Shown piece by piece: positions 1-8,746 of a stretch of 40,019 bases of DNA. The position numbers were made by a program, and so were the translations under genes. Location: NCBI GenBank assembly GCA_030538235.1, contig JAUNUJ010000013.1, positions 1 to 40,019 of the forward strand, read 5' to 3'. This DNA is from Alcaligenaceae bacterium. Its GTDB lineage: Bacteria; Pseudomonadota; Gammaproteobacteria; Burkholderiales; Burkholderiaceae_B. How positions within the stretch are numbered: the stretch's first letter is position 1; every line of letters begins with the position of its first letter. The notes under the pieces are model-generated. The model did no database searches. It was given only the letters and a program-made list of their open reading frames with translations, and had not been told where the DNA came from.

Positions 1-2004
1 AAACCTGAAGGGGGAACTGAAGAAATCGCGACCTTGAATGACGGCTTGAAGTTTGAAGGCAATACAGGTCCTGTCATTGCTAAGAAGTTAAACCAAACTT
101 TAGCAATTAAAGGTGGCTTAGCTGATGCTGCGGAAGCTTCTAGCGAAAACATTCGCGTGGATAGCGAGAATGGTGAGTTAGTACTTAAATTAGCTAAGAG
201 CTTAACAGGTCTGACGTCAGTCACTACCGAGACCTTGATTGCGGGTGGTCATACGATTGATAACACTGAGATTAATCTTGGCGGTAATGTTTACACCAAC
301 ATTAATCAAGCGATTAATTACATTGGTGATGTTGCGCAAGCGACTGACGAGCGTGCAGTTAAGTATGATCTTGATCCAACGGGTGCGATTAACTACAACA
401 GCATTACCTTAGGCGGTGTTGGTGCGACAACTACGACCAAGATTACCAACTTGACGAACGCTGATTTGACCGCAACCAGTACGGATGCGGTGACGGGTCA
501 GCAGTTGTACGCAACGAATCAACAAGTTACGCAGAACACCACGAACATCAGCAATATCTCCGATATCGTAGGTGGTGGCTTTAATGTTAGCGCCCAAGGG
601 GGTACGAAGGATAACGTGAAGTTAGGCGAGACGGTTGATTTCAACAACACCGATGGCAACATCGTGGTGACAAATCCTGCGAATAATAGTTTGAGCTTTA
701 ACTTGGCGAAAGACCTAAGTGGCTTAACCTCTATCACGCTAGGTGATACCGTAACTAACCAAACCGTGATCAAGCAAGGTTCTGTAACGACCAATAACTT
801 AACCGTGACAGGTGAAACCAAACTTGGTGACAACTTCCACGTGACTAATGAAGGCGATGTTCACTATACAGGTCCAGTGACTGAAAATACGCATATTGTG
901 AATAAGCAGTATGTCGATCAGTATGTGAGTGGTGAAGCAGGTGGCGGCTTTGGTCTTAGCGACGATGCAGGTAACGCATTTATGCAAGACTTAGGTAAAG
1001 CCGCACAAATCATCGGTGATGGTAGCATTGCGACCAGCGTTGTTGATACTGCCACAGGTAAAGCACTTCAAGTGTCCTTATCGAGCGATATCTCTGTTGG
1101 CGCTCCTGGTAAAGATGGCAAAGACGGGACGATTGGTGTTCACGGTAAGGACGGTAGCTCTGTTGTTATCAATGGTAAGGACGGCTCTATCGGTGCGAAC
1201 GGTGCTGATGGTAAACATGGCGTGAGTATCAACGGTAAAGACGGTACGATCGGTCTTACTGGTCTAGCAGGCACAACAACGATCCGTATTGAGCCAGGTA
1301 AACCTGCTCTTGATGGTAAAGATGGTCTGACGCGTATTCAATATGTAGATCCTGATGGCAATAACCATGAGGTAGCAACGATGGAAGACGGTCTGAAGTT
1401 TGCTGGTAACGTCGGCACCGTTAGTGCTAAGTTAGGTGAAACCGTTAATGTCGTTGGTGGTGCAGCACGTGCCGATTCTACTTACTCAACCACTAACGTA
1501 ACAACAGTGGCTTCTGGCAATACCGTTGAAGTTCGTATGGCAGATTCGCCGAAGTTTACTGGTGAAGTCCAAGCTGACGGTGGTGTGAGTATCAGTGAGC
1601 ACTTAACAGTGAATCCTGGCACGACGGTGAATATGGGTGGTAACCAAATCACTAATATGGGTGCCGGTACCGCTGATGACCACGCTGCAACTGTAGGTCA
1701 AGTGAAGAATATGGTGCAAAATATCAACAATGGTTATGGCGAATTATCTCGTGCCATCGAGAAAAATCGTCGTGATGCCAATGCGGGTACCGCAGCAGCT
1801 ATGGCCATTGCCGGTCTAGGTCAACCATATCAAGCAGGTCAGAGTATGGTGTCTCTAGGTACGGGTGTATGGCGTGGTCAGACAGGTTATGCCGTGGGTG
1901 TGTCAAGCATTAGCGATAATGGTAAATGGCTACTCAAAGGTGCTGTAACAGGCTCTGACCGTGGTGGTATGGGTGGTAGCGCAAGTGTCAACTATGTTTG
2001 GTAA
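1..2004 (+). CDS. Trimeric autotransporter adhesin (YadA-like), C-terminal part
   Basis: Surface adhesin of the type V secretion (trimeric autotransporter) class. The frame is open from base 1 and the TTG at 34 is internal, so the 5' end lies outside the window. Visible parts: head/stalk sequence with a connector-like stretch (SLTDAVTGQQLY-type residues, near bases 470-510) and another at 1660-1700 (NMGAGTADDHAATVGQV); a collagen-like run of G-K-D-G units (about 1100-1330); and a C-terminal membrane anchor of about 90 residues (from about 1732) ending in a terminal aromatic residue (VNYVW), as in YadA anchors. A DGLKF.GN unit occurs at the left edge and again near 1387, showing internal repetition. 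The anchor trimerises into an outer-membrane barrel in this family. Family assignment is secure; the ligand cannot be inferred. Confidence 0.93.
   Translation, partial: KPEGGTEEIATLNDGLKFEGNTGPVIAKKLNQTLAIKGGLADAAEASSENIRVDSENGELVLKLAKSLTGLTSVTTETLIAGGHTIDNTEINLGGNVYTNINQAINYIGDVAQATDERAVKYDLDPTGAINYNSITLGGVGATTTTKITNLTNADLTATSTDAVTGQQLYATNQQVTQNTTNISNISDIVGGGFNVSAQGGTKDNVKLGETVDFNNTDGNIVVTNPANNSLSFNLAKDLSGLTSITLGDTVTNQTVIKQGSVTTNNLTVTGETKLGDNFHVTNEGDVHYTGPVTENTHIVNKQYVDQYVSGEAGGGFGLSDDAGNAFMQDLGKAAQIIGDGSIATSVVDTATGKALQVSLSSDISVGAPGKDGKDGTIGVHGKDGSSVVINGKDGSIGANGADGKHGVSINGKDGTIGLTGLAGTTTIRIEPGKPALDGKDGLTRIQYVDPDGNNHEVATMEDGLKFAGNVGTVSAKLGETVNVVGGAARADSTYSTTNVTTVASGNTVEVRMADSPKFTGEVQADGGVSISEHLTVNPGTTVNMGGNQITNMGAGTADDHAATVGQVKNMVQNINNGYGELSRAIEKNRRDANAGTAAAMAIAGLGQPYQAGQSMVSLGTGVWRGQTGYAVGVSSISDNGKWLLKGAVTGSDRGGMGGSASVNYVW
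1099..1332 (+). repeat. Collagen-like GKDG repeat tract in the adhesin
   Basis: Within the adhesin, the tetrad G-K-D-G or a close variant (GADG, GKHG) recurs roughly every 10-12 residues, encoded by near-identical ggtaaagacgg/ggtaaggacgg units. Recurrent short near-identical units like these could change in number between strains by slippage or recombination. Confidence 0.7.
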
Positions 2005-2051
2005 TTGCGTTTAAATATCACACTAGCACTAGCGTCTAAGCCTAGACCATA

Positions 2052-2099
2052 AAAAACTAACCGTCCGACCCTAATACATAAGGTTGGACGGCTAGTTTT
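2052..2099. terminator. Bidirectional hairpin terminator after the adhesin
   Basis: Inverted repeat AAAACTAaCCGTCCgACC / GGTtGGACGGcTAGTTTT around an 11-base loop. The stem is A-rich on the left and ends in T on the right, so it can act as a rho-independent terminator for the adhesin (plus) and possibly for the minus-strand gene pair that ends at 2173. Confidence 0.75.
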
Positions 2100-2101
2100 A
2101 A

Positions 2102-2144
2102 TTAAAGGACTGATTTCTGTACTACACAGGATTCAGTCCTTTAA
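2102..2144. terminator. Second long hairpin between convergent genes
   Basis: A perfect 12-bp stem TTAAAGGACTGA / TCAGTCCTTTAA encloses a smaller CTGT/ACAG stem. It sits only a few bases after the first hairpin, between the convergent adhesin and PPDK-like genes, and probably terminates the minus-strand transcript. With the first hairpin it accounts for most of the 168-base gap. Confidence 0.65.
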
Positions 2145-2172
2145 AATTGTGGCTGTACCGAAAGTCTCTAAG

Positions 2173-3801
2173 CTATTGAAGACGCAATTGCTCAAGTCGC
2201 TCCAATAAATCACCCGGTACATCGCGCACCGTATTTGCAGCACCTCGATAAATTGCGCCGTTATGACCATCTAGGCTAATTATTTCGCCTTCAACAAGTT
2301 CTACATCATCAAAGGCAATACAGCGTCGGCTTAAATCAATACGTAAATTATCACAAGCGACTAAACAGACTTTGGCTAACTGACGTGCTACCACCGCGGC
2401 ATGGGATGTGCGGGCACCACGAGCAGTCAGTAGACCCTCGGCAATATCCAACGCAACGATATCACGGGTTTCGGCATCATGACGCACCAGAATAACGGGA
2501 ACTCCCTGTGCTTGACGAGCTTGAGCACGGTCTTCGTCCAAGGCTATTTCACCAATGGCGACACCATGGGCGGCACTGACGGCTGAAGCAATGGGTGCGG
2601 CTTCCGCTACTTCGCCTTCAATAACAACGCGCTCAAAAGCCAGTCGCTCTTCAGTTAGATCCTCAGTACGGGCACGCGCTTCATCCACTGTAATAATACC
2701 TTCCTTGAGTAGATCCAAGGCAATGCGGGCCTGGGCTTGGGCTGTGCGTTTACCGTCACGAGTTTGTAATAGCCATAAATGGCCATTTTCTACGGTGAAT
2801 TCAAAGTCTTGCATATCACGGAAGCTGCGCTCTAATTGGTTGACTGACTCAAGTAACTCATTCCATACGCGCGGGGCAGCAGCTGCTAGGGCATCGTGGC
2901 CACGGGCACTGCGACGACCGGAAACCACATCTTCACCTTGAGCATTAAAGAGGAAGTCAATCCAAGCTTCATCAGCGCCTGTTGATGGATGGCGGCTAAA
3001 GCCAACCCCGGCTCCGGAGAGACCGCCGGCATTGCCAAAGACCATACGCTGTACCGTCACGGCAGTCCCCATGCTATCAGGGAGTTGATTTAGGCGACGG
3101 TAGTCGCGAGCTTTGTCCGCACTCCAACTAGCAAAGACCGCTTGAATCGCTTGTTCGAGTTGTTCGTGCGGATCTTGTGGAAATGGACGCCCTGTTACTC
3201 GCTGTACGCTGGCTAAATGAGCTTGTGTCAAAGCACGTAATTCGGAGAAGTCGAGTTCGCGCTCATCGCGATCGCCGGCGATTTGTGCCAGGTCTTCTTC
3301 AAAGACCTCGGCACCAACACCCATCACGACTTCACCAAAGCCACTGACTAAGCGTCGATAAGCGTCCCAAACGAGTTTAGGATTACCGGTTAAACGCAAG
3401 AAACCGGCAACTGTGCTATCGCTTAATCCGATATTTAGTAGCGTCTCCATCATGCCCGGCATCGAAATCGCAGCACCGGAACGAACCGATAGTAAGAGCG
3501 GGCGACGACTATCACCGAAGGTGGTGTCACTGGTTTTTTCAAGCGCAGCTAGCGCTTCTTGCCAAATAGAGGGGGTCAGGGTTTCGACTTGATGACACCA
3601 AGCGGTGCCCAGCACAAAGGCCGGTGGTACGGATAGTTTTAAATCAGCCATACGGGCTAAGTTATAGGCTTTAAAGCCGATGCGCTCAGGTGAGATGCTT
3701 TGATGCTCGCTTTCACTATATTGCACGCTGCCACAAGCAATTAACACCGGTTTAAGTAGAGTATCTAGGGTCTTGTCTTGAGTTTGGTCTAAGTTTTTCA
3801 T
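2173..3801 (-). CDS. PPDK-like protein: ATP-grasp and phosphohistidine domains, no PEP/pyruvate barrel
   Basis: 542 aa. The N-terminal about 350 residues resemble the nucleotide-binding half of pyruvate phosphate dikinase (IGFKAYNLARM near residue 41; SVRSGAAISMPGMMETLLNIG; later GFSRHPSTGADE and FEFTVENGHLWLLQTRDGKRTAQA). The phosphohistidine domain follows, with TARGARTSHAAVVARQ placing the expected phospho-acceptor at His467. The protein stops about 75 residues after that His, so the C-terminal TIM barrel of full PPDK (about 870 aa in all) is absent. Known of the family: the His domain carries a phosphoryl group between ATP and an acceptor. Inferred: without the barrel, the acceptor is either a separate protein or a different small molecule. 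The start codon overlaps the end of the upstream gene by 4 bases (3798-3801), indicating translational coupling. Confidence 0.85.
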   Translation of the reverse strand: MKNLDQTQDKTLDTLLKPVLIACGSVQYSESEHQSISPERIGFKAYNLARMADLKLSVPPAFVLGTAWCHQVETLTPSIWQEALAALEKTSDTTFGDSRRPLLLSVRSGAAISMPGMMETLLNIGLSDSTVAGFLRLTGNPKLVWDAYRRLVSGFGEVVMGVGAEVFEEDLAQIAGDRDERELDFSELRALTQAHLASVQRVTGRPFPQDPHEQLEQAIQAVFASWSADKARDYRRLNQLPDSMGTAVTVQRMVFGNAGGLSGAGVGFSRHPSTGADEAWIDFLFNAQGEDVVSGRRSARGHDALAAAAPRVWNELLESVNQLERSFRDMQDFEFTVENGHLWLLQTRDGKRTAQAQARIALDLLKEGIITVDEARARTEDLTEERLAFERVVIEGEVAEAAPIASAVSAAHGVAIGEIALDEDRAQARQAQGVPVILVRHDAETRDIVALDIAEGLLTARGARTSHAAVVARQLAKVCLVACDNLRIDLSRRCIAFDDVELVEGEIISLDGHNGAIYRGAANTVRDVPGDLLERLEQLRLQ

Positions 3802-5813
3802 GCCGATGTCCTTATTTTTTTCAATGCTCTTTCGCGCAAACCATAGGTCAACAGTAATAATGCATCACTGGCTTGTTCAATCGCATGAGCAAAGTCATTA
3901 CTTAACATCAGTAATACGGCATCCGGATGTTCACGACAATGAGCTGCCAAAACACGTCGTGCGGTGCGTAGTAACTCGTCACAATGGCGTTCAGCTTGTT
4001 GTACACGCCAAGCTGCTGCTAAATACTCACGATGGTCTTCGGTGTTGCTGCCTTCTCCCAGACTGCGGGCGACCGCGAGTGCTTTAATATGATCTTGGCA
4101 AGCATTTAAAACAGCCTCGACTAATTGACCCAGAACATCACTAATTGACTGGTTCCAAGTAACGTGAGTGATGGGTGAACTGATATGTTCAGCTAATAAA
4201 CTGAGGATAAAGCAGGCCTCTTCTAGTGCATCGGCCACATCATCACTGCTTTCCATTAATCGTAATAGAGGTTCCCACTGCGGCTGGCCTTCAGCCTGTT
4301 CGCGTGTCTGTAACACTAGTTTATCGGCCTTACGCTCCCAGTTTTTAGCGCGTGCAGCTAAACGGGCACAGGCACTGGCATCACTTTCGCTATTGTGAGC
4401 CAAGGCATCAGCTAAACTCTGAGCAAGTGCATGACAATAGGCCGCATGCTCTTCAAGTAAATCGTATTCGCCACGACGACCATGGAGATAGCGAGCTAAT
4501 AAACCATGAATCTGATCCGCTACCAAAGCGCTTGAGTCATCTTCAAAGGTTGCACGCGATGCTAATAAAATAGTTTCAAGTAAAAAGTCACGAGCACTGT
4601 CGACACCGAGTACAGCATCTAGGCGATCGCCCAGTCGGAACATATTGGTGCCTTGTGCCGCCATGGCATCCCAGATTAACTGTTCACCACCTAAGACTAA
4701 CCAAGCCATATGACCGGCACGTGCTTTAGTTGAGGCTTTAAGTATTTCTACTGCAGACCGTTTATTAACAAAAGGCACTAAGCGCTTGCGGGCACGATTC
4801 CAGTCAATCAGGAAGACAATACGTTCGCCGATGCCTTCTAGTTGTTGTGCTAGGGTGGCTTCATCAGGGGCCTCAAAGCGGGCAATACCGACATGGAAGG
4901 CGTCACCGGCATTGAGTTCCGGCGTTTGACGGCTTTCAACGTGACTCCATTGTGCCCCCACCTGACTTAGTAGTTCCTGGAAAAAAGCAAAGCGTTGGCG
5001 GTGCAGATCGGAGTAGGTCAAGGTAATGACACGCGGATCACTTGCGGTATCTAACTGCAATACCAAGACGTGAGCATCATTGGTCCCAATATCATTTTGC
5101 AGCAACAGCTTATGACCATCACGAGTCACCGCTGTGTCTAAACCGGGGTGATCCAGTTTTAAAGGTTTAGTACGATTTAAGCCACGCATAAATGCTTCAA
5201 TACGTGGGCGATCACTGCCATCGTCGGCTAATTGCCAGCAATGTGCACCATCAATTACATCGGTGGATAGTTCAGCCGCTAAACGGTTCAGCGCCTTGTG
5301 CAAATCCATTACGGTAATATGTAAACTGTCACCGCGAGCACGTTGACCATGCATCAGAGCAGTGAGAATTTCTTCATTAAGTAAGGGGCTAGTTAGCAGA
5401 GCCAGGTAATCCTGCCAATGTGAGACGCGCGCGGCTAGGGCGGTATCTGCCCCATCGCCCTGGATTAGAGGTTTTGCCATGGTCTCTAAATCATCGCTAA
5501 GCAAGCTCGTTAAGCGTGATAATTCAGGCACTCTGACTTTATTGTCTTCTAATGACGCAGTGGCTGGTAAATCGTTAAGCCAAGCCGCTTCTTCACGCGA
5601 TTCAATATCGGCAGCGGCAATATCACGGCCGAGGTCAACGTTAGCGCTATGTGGTGCGTGGGCATGGGTTACCGCTGTCTGCAACACGGTCAAATAAAGC
5701 TTTAAACGATCATTTGCTTTAAGTGCAGAACGCACTTGCGCAGGTTTGAGTAAAGAGGCCAGGCTGGGGGTTTCAGTGCCTAAGGAGGCAACTACATCAG
5801 CTTTTTCCATCAT
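3798..5813 (-). CDS. Large protein with a PhoU/DUF47-like C-terminal helical domain
   Basis: 671 aa, no signal peptide or membrane segment seen, so probably cytoplasmic. The last about 190 residues are helical and carry PhoU/DUF47-style signatures: an acidic E-x3-D helix (NWERKADKLVLQTREQ) and ESSDDVADALEEACFILSLL, repeated in spirit near the end (SNDFAHAIEQASDALLLL). The first about 450 residues match no family I can name; they hold an alternating strand/helix section (HKLLLQNDIGTNDAHVLVLQL, ERIVFLIDWNRARKRLVPF). It is the first gene of a two-gene unit and overlaps the PPDK-like gene. A start at 5810 (second Met) is also possible. PhoU-family proteins bind metal clusters and act in phosphate control; whether that holds here is not known. 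Confidence 0.75.
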   Translation of the reverse strand: MMEKADVVASLGTETPSLASLLKPAQVRSALKANDRLKLYLTVLQTAVTHAHAPHSANVDLGRDIAAADIESREEAAWLNDLPATASLEDNKVRVPELSRLTSLLSDDLETMAKPLIQGDGADTALAARVSHWQDYLALLTSPLLNEEILTALMHGQRARGDSLHITVMDLHKALNRLAAELSTDVIDGAHCWQLADDGSDRPRIEAFMRGLNRTKPLKLDHPGLDTAVTRDGHKLLLQNDIGTNDAHVLVLQLDTASDPRVITLTYSDLHRQRFAFFQELLSQVGAQWSHVESRQTPELNAGDAFHVGIARFEAPDEATLAQQLEGIGERIVFLIDWNRARKRLVPFVNKRSAVEILKASTKARAGHMAWLVLGGEQLIWDAMAAQGTNMFRLGDRLDAVLGVDSARDFLLETILLASRATFEDDSSALVADQIHGLLARYLHGRRGEYDLLEEHAAYCHALAQSLADALAHNSESDASACARLAARAKNWERKADKLVLQTREQAEGQPQWEPLLRLMESSDDVADALEEACFILSLLAEHISSPITHVTWNQSISDVLGQLVEAVLNACQDHIKALAVARSLGEGSNTEDHREYLAAAWRVQQAERHCDELLRTARRVLAAHCREHPDAVLLMLSNDFAHAIEQASDALLLLTYGLRERALKKIRTSA

Positions 5814-5953
5814 TAATCCCTCTCATAGTTAGTCTTATCTCGCCAGTTTATTAGAAAGATATGACGTATCTATGAAAGCAAGATTTTAGCCTTAGGAATA
5901 GGGAAAACTGTGGTTTTACAAAGCAGCAAATCATATAGAACATGTATTTAAGC

Positions 5954-7456
5954 TTAAATAGTTAATAAACCTGCTGTTCTTTGTTCTAAATTGGTGATTA
6001 GGGTGTTTAGTTGTTCTTGGAGATTTGTCAGAGGAGCTTCAGTCAGCTCATTTAGATGCTCAGCTACTCGATTGAGTCGAGCTTCCAGGTCTTTTTCAAT
6101 GGCTAAATAGAATTTTTCATAATTTTCAAGAGTGAGCAAGAGGTTGAGGTCTAAATCAAACTGTTGCTGCAGTGACTCAAGTGTAAGCTCATAGTGGGCG
6201 AGCTCTTTAGCAGTTGCTGTGTTGAGTGAGGCTTTGACAGTGCTATTGAATTCAGCAAAAAACAACGCTTCGCGAGTTGACTCATCTGCGTTGAGGTGTT
6301 TATCCATCAGTGCCGGCAGGGCGGAAAGAGACGTTTGCCAGACAGTATTTTTTATCACATTAATCGATTTGATTATTAGGTCACCTTCTGTGCTGAGGCG
6401 TTTATTTAAATCAGTGAGCTGAGTGATTAAGCTATTCATATCCCGTAGCACTACTTCTTCAAGAAAATGGATAAACACTTGTAGCGGTTTGTATTCTTTG
6501 TAGGCCACAACCGGTTCAGCTAAGTTTAAAAGAGCCTCATAGAGAGTATAAAAACCGGCTTCTGCCAAGGCTTCATCACTTAATCCATGAGCACGAGCAC
6601 AATAAACAGAGAGAGAAATGGGTTGTTGTATTAAGTTTTTGTCCATCGCTAGACTCTGCAATTTGTCTTGTCCCCGCTGTAAGACATCGTCTTCTTGAAG
6701 TGTTCGGTTGTCAGGGCTTTTGTTGCAAAGAATTTTTTGAATCTCATTATCAACCACCACCTCATCCAGAAAATCACTTCTCGTAATGATCGGTAGCAGC
6801 GGTTTACGTCGACGTAATTCTTGGGCCAGTTCTTGAAGTTCTTGCACTTGACCCGGTGAGGTTGAGCTGCTGAGCCATAAAATACCGTCGGCACTTTCTA
6901 AAAAACGTTGGGTTAAGAGGGCATTTTCAGTGGTGATAGAGTGCAATCCCGGGGTATCAATCAGCACTAAACGATCATCTAAAATCACCCCTTGGATATG
7001 AGCGGTTGTCTCAGTGGTACCTTCTTGAAATGGTTGTTCGTGATAGCAAATCTGCCCATCGTCGAGGATAAAAGCTTGCACCGATTTTTGATGATATTTA
7101 AAACGCTCAGCAAGCAGATTACAAAATGAACTTTTACCGGCATTAAATTTACCGAAAACTAATAGCATCAACTTATCAACAAAGGTTTCAGCTAAATCCA
7201 AGGCCGGTCTGAGACCTTCTTTAGCTTGTTCCCAGTGCGGTATCAATTGCTTTGATTGCCTGAGATATTGTTGCAAGTTATTTTGCAGGCTATGTTGCGA
7301 TGTTAGACCCGTGGTCTCAAAGGTCACTGACTCTATAAGTTCGACTAGATCTGCCAAGCGAGAGGCTAATAACTGTTGTTGCTCTGTTGAGTCATGAGAA
7401 CTCAAATTTAAACTCTCTAGCCCTTGAATAAAGGCCTGTTCTTGTTTAAAACTCAT
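5954..7456 (-). CDS. Dynamin-like / HSR1-type GTPase, 500 aa
   Basis: P-loop GTPase with a long helical N-terminal extension (about 95 residues). G1 is GKFNAGKS at residues 102-109, a TT pair that could be switch I lies in QEGTTETTAH, G3 is DTPG near residue 160, and the G4 position reads TRSD rather than N/TKxD. The C-terminal half (about 200 residues) is almost all predicted helix rich in Leu and Gln, as expected for the stalk of bacterial dynamin-like proteins. It lies 30 bases downstream of the second GTPase, so the two are probably made from one transcript; bacterial dynamin-like proteins often occur as such pairs. The cellular role is not visible. Membrane remodelling is inference only. 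Confidence 0.8.
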   Translation of the reverse strand: MSFKQEQAFIQGLESLNLSSHDSTEQQQLLASRLADLVELIESVTFETTGLTSQHSLQNNLQQYLRQSKQLIPHWEQAKEGLRPALDLAETFVDKLMLLVFGKFNAGKSSFCNLLAERFKYHQKSVQAFILDDGQICYHEQPFQEGTTETTAHIQGVILDDRLVLIDTPGLHSITTENALLTQRFLESADGILWLSSSTSPGQVQELQELAQELRRRKPLLPIITRSDFLDEVVVDNEIQKILCNKSPDNRTLQEDDVLQRGQDKLQSLAMDKNLIQQPISLSVYCARAHGLSDEALAEAGFYTLYEALLNLAEPVVAYKEYKPLQVFIHFLEEVVLRDMNSLITQLTDLNKRLSTEGDLIIKSINVIKNTVWQTSLSALPALMDKHLNADESTREALFFAEFNSTVKASLNTATAKELAHYELTLESLQQQFDLDLNLLLTLENYEKFYLAIEKDLEARLNRVAEHLNELTEAPLTNLQEQLNTLITNLEQRTAGLLTI

Positions 7457-7486
7457 TTTTTAATACTCTGAATATGGGCAAGCTTT

Positions 7487-8746
7487 TTATGCTTTTTGCT
7501 GCCATTGTGCTAGGACTGTCTGTGCTGTTTCAACTTGGGCAATCTGCTCTGCTTCCCTTTGGATCTCCGCCAGTGTCTTCAAGCGATTGGCTGATTTATC
7601 AAAATAATGTTTAAAGTCACGCAATAAGCGTTCACGTCCTGCGGTTTCAGCAAAGAGGCTGCGCAGTTGGGCTCTATATTTTACTGAGACCCCCATCACC
7701 GCAACCATCACCGTATTCAAACTGGCGGCACCGACTTTTTGATCATCGTTTAAGTTCAACATGCCATATTTAGTCAGAACACTACGGATTAGTAGGCAGG
7801 CACGAGAATAGGCAATCTGTATCCGAGAGCGATCTAACTTACCGGCAGACATTTTAAACACATCATCAATTGAGCCCGGATCTAGGGAGTGGTCGACTTC
7901 GGGCTCCTGCATGATATCGTGTAAATCATCGGCACCTTGGGCCAAGGCTGCACCTAAATCTTGCATGAAATTTGCTTCTACCTCAGTAGCGGCAAGACGT
8001 AATTTGGCATGTTGCTCTTCATGTTGCTGATGTTTCGCTCGTAGCTCGCGGTCTAATTCTGATAAATAGCTATTTTGTTCAAAAGCACGGGCTGCATTGA
8101 CTTGAGTCAGCGTATTTTCTATGTGAGCTTCCAACACGGGAATTCCACTTCTCTCAACGAATAGTGGGATTTGTTGTTCAATGCCTCGGCGATGCCTGAC
8201 TGAAGACACCGGATAAATGTCTTTTTTACCTAATTGTTCGGCTAAGGTAGCGAGGATTTTGGATAAGCTTTCCTCGTCTGCAACTTGATCGCTTTGAGTT
8301 AAGACAACAATAGTCTGTCGCTGCGTCTGTTGTTCATCACAAAGGAGCACATTGACTAAATCGATTTCAGCGGCATCCAGTTCACCCTCTTTAGCCGCGT
8401 GTACGAGCAAGCGAATATCAGATTCCACCCAAAGCGCTTCGGCGGCATGTCTATCATCAACTTCATCGACATCCGCATCCAGACCGGGGGCGTCAACCCA
8501 GCGTACGGACTGATGATCAACTTGGTGTAAGGCTTTGGTTTCTCTTTTGTCGGCGACTGCAAATAAATCATCGCCGATCAATTCATTTAATAAACGACTC
8601 TTACCATGATTGTATTTACCCAAGACTGTGATAACGGGTAGGGCCTTTTTGTCGGCAAGCTTTTCTAGGCGCCTGACTTTAACAGCGTATTGGGGTAAGA
8701 CCTTTAGTATGGCGTCTTTGTTGTGTAATAACTCAGCGCGAGTCAT
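7487..8746 (-). CDS. Dynamin-like / HSR1-type GTPase, 419 aa, coupled to benE
   Basis: G1 is GKYNHGKS at residues 43-50, G3 is WVDAPG at about residue 80, and the G4 position reads TQSD. The region after the G domain is helical with many charged residues and no clear transmembrane segment. The ATG overlaps the TGA of benE (8743-8746), so the gene is translationally coupled to a benzoate transporter. Compared with its neighbour it has a short N-terminal extension. Both GTPases deviate from the canonical N/TKxD G4 in the same way (TxSD), so they may be related and act together. The family call is firm; the function is unknown. Confidence 0.8.
   Translation of the reverse strand: MTRAELLHNKDAILKVLPQYAVKVRRLEKLADKKALPVITVLGKYNHGKSRLLNELIGDDLFAVADKRETKALHQVDHQSVRWVDAPGLDADVDEVDDRHAAEALWVESDIRLLVHAAKEGELDAAEIDLVNVLLCDEQQTQRQTIVVLTQSDQVADEESLSKILATLAEQLGKKDIYPVSSVRHRRGIEQQIPLFVERSGIPVLEAHIENTLTQVNAARAFEQNSYLSELDRELRAKHQQHEEQHAKLRLAATEVEANFMQDLGAALAQGADDLHDIMQEPEVDHSLDPGSIDDVFKMSAGKLDRSRIQIAYSRACLLIRSVLTKYGMLNLNDDQKVGAASLNTVMVAVMGVSVKYRAQLRSLFAETAGRERLLRDFKHYFDKSANRLKTLAEIQREAEQIAQVETAQTVLAQWQQKA

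Noticed and set aside
1099-1332. Regular repeats considered as a CRISPR array
   Set aside because: They are in-frame codons for collagen-like GKDG units in an adhesin, with no uniform repeat and spacer lengths.
2555-2941. 128-aa plus-strand frame
   Set aside because: Lies wholly inside the PPDK-like gene on the other strand and has low-complexity Ser/Arg/Ala composition typical of a shadow frame.
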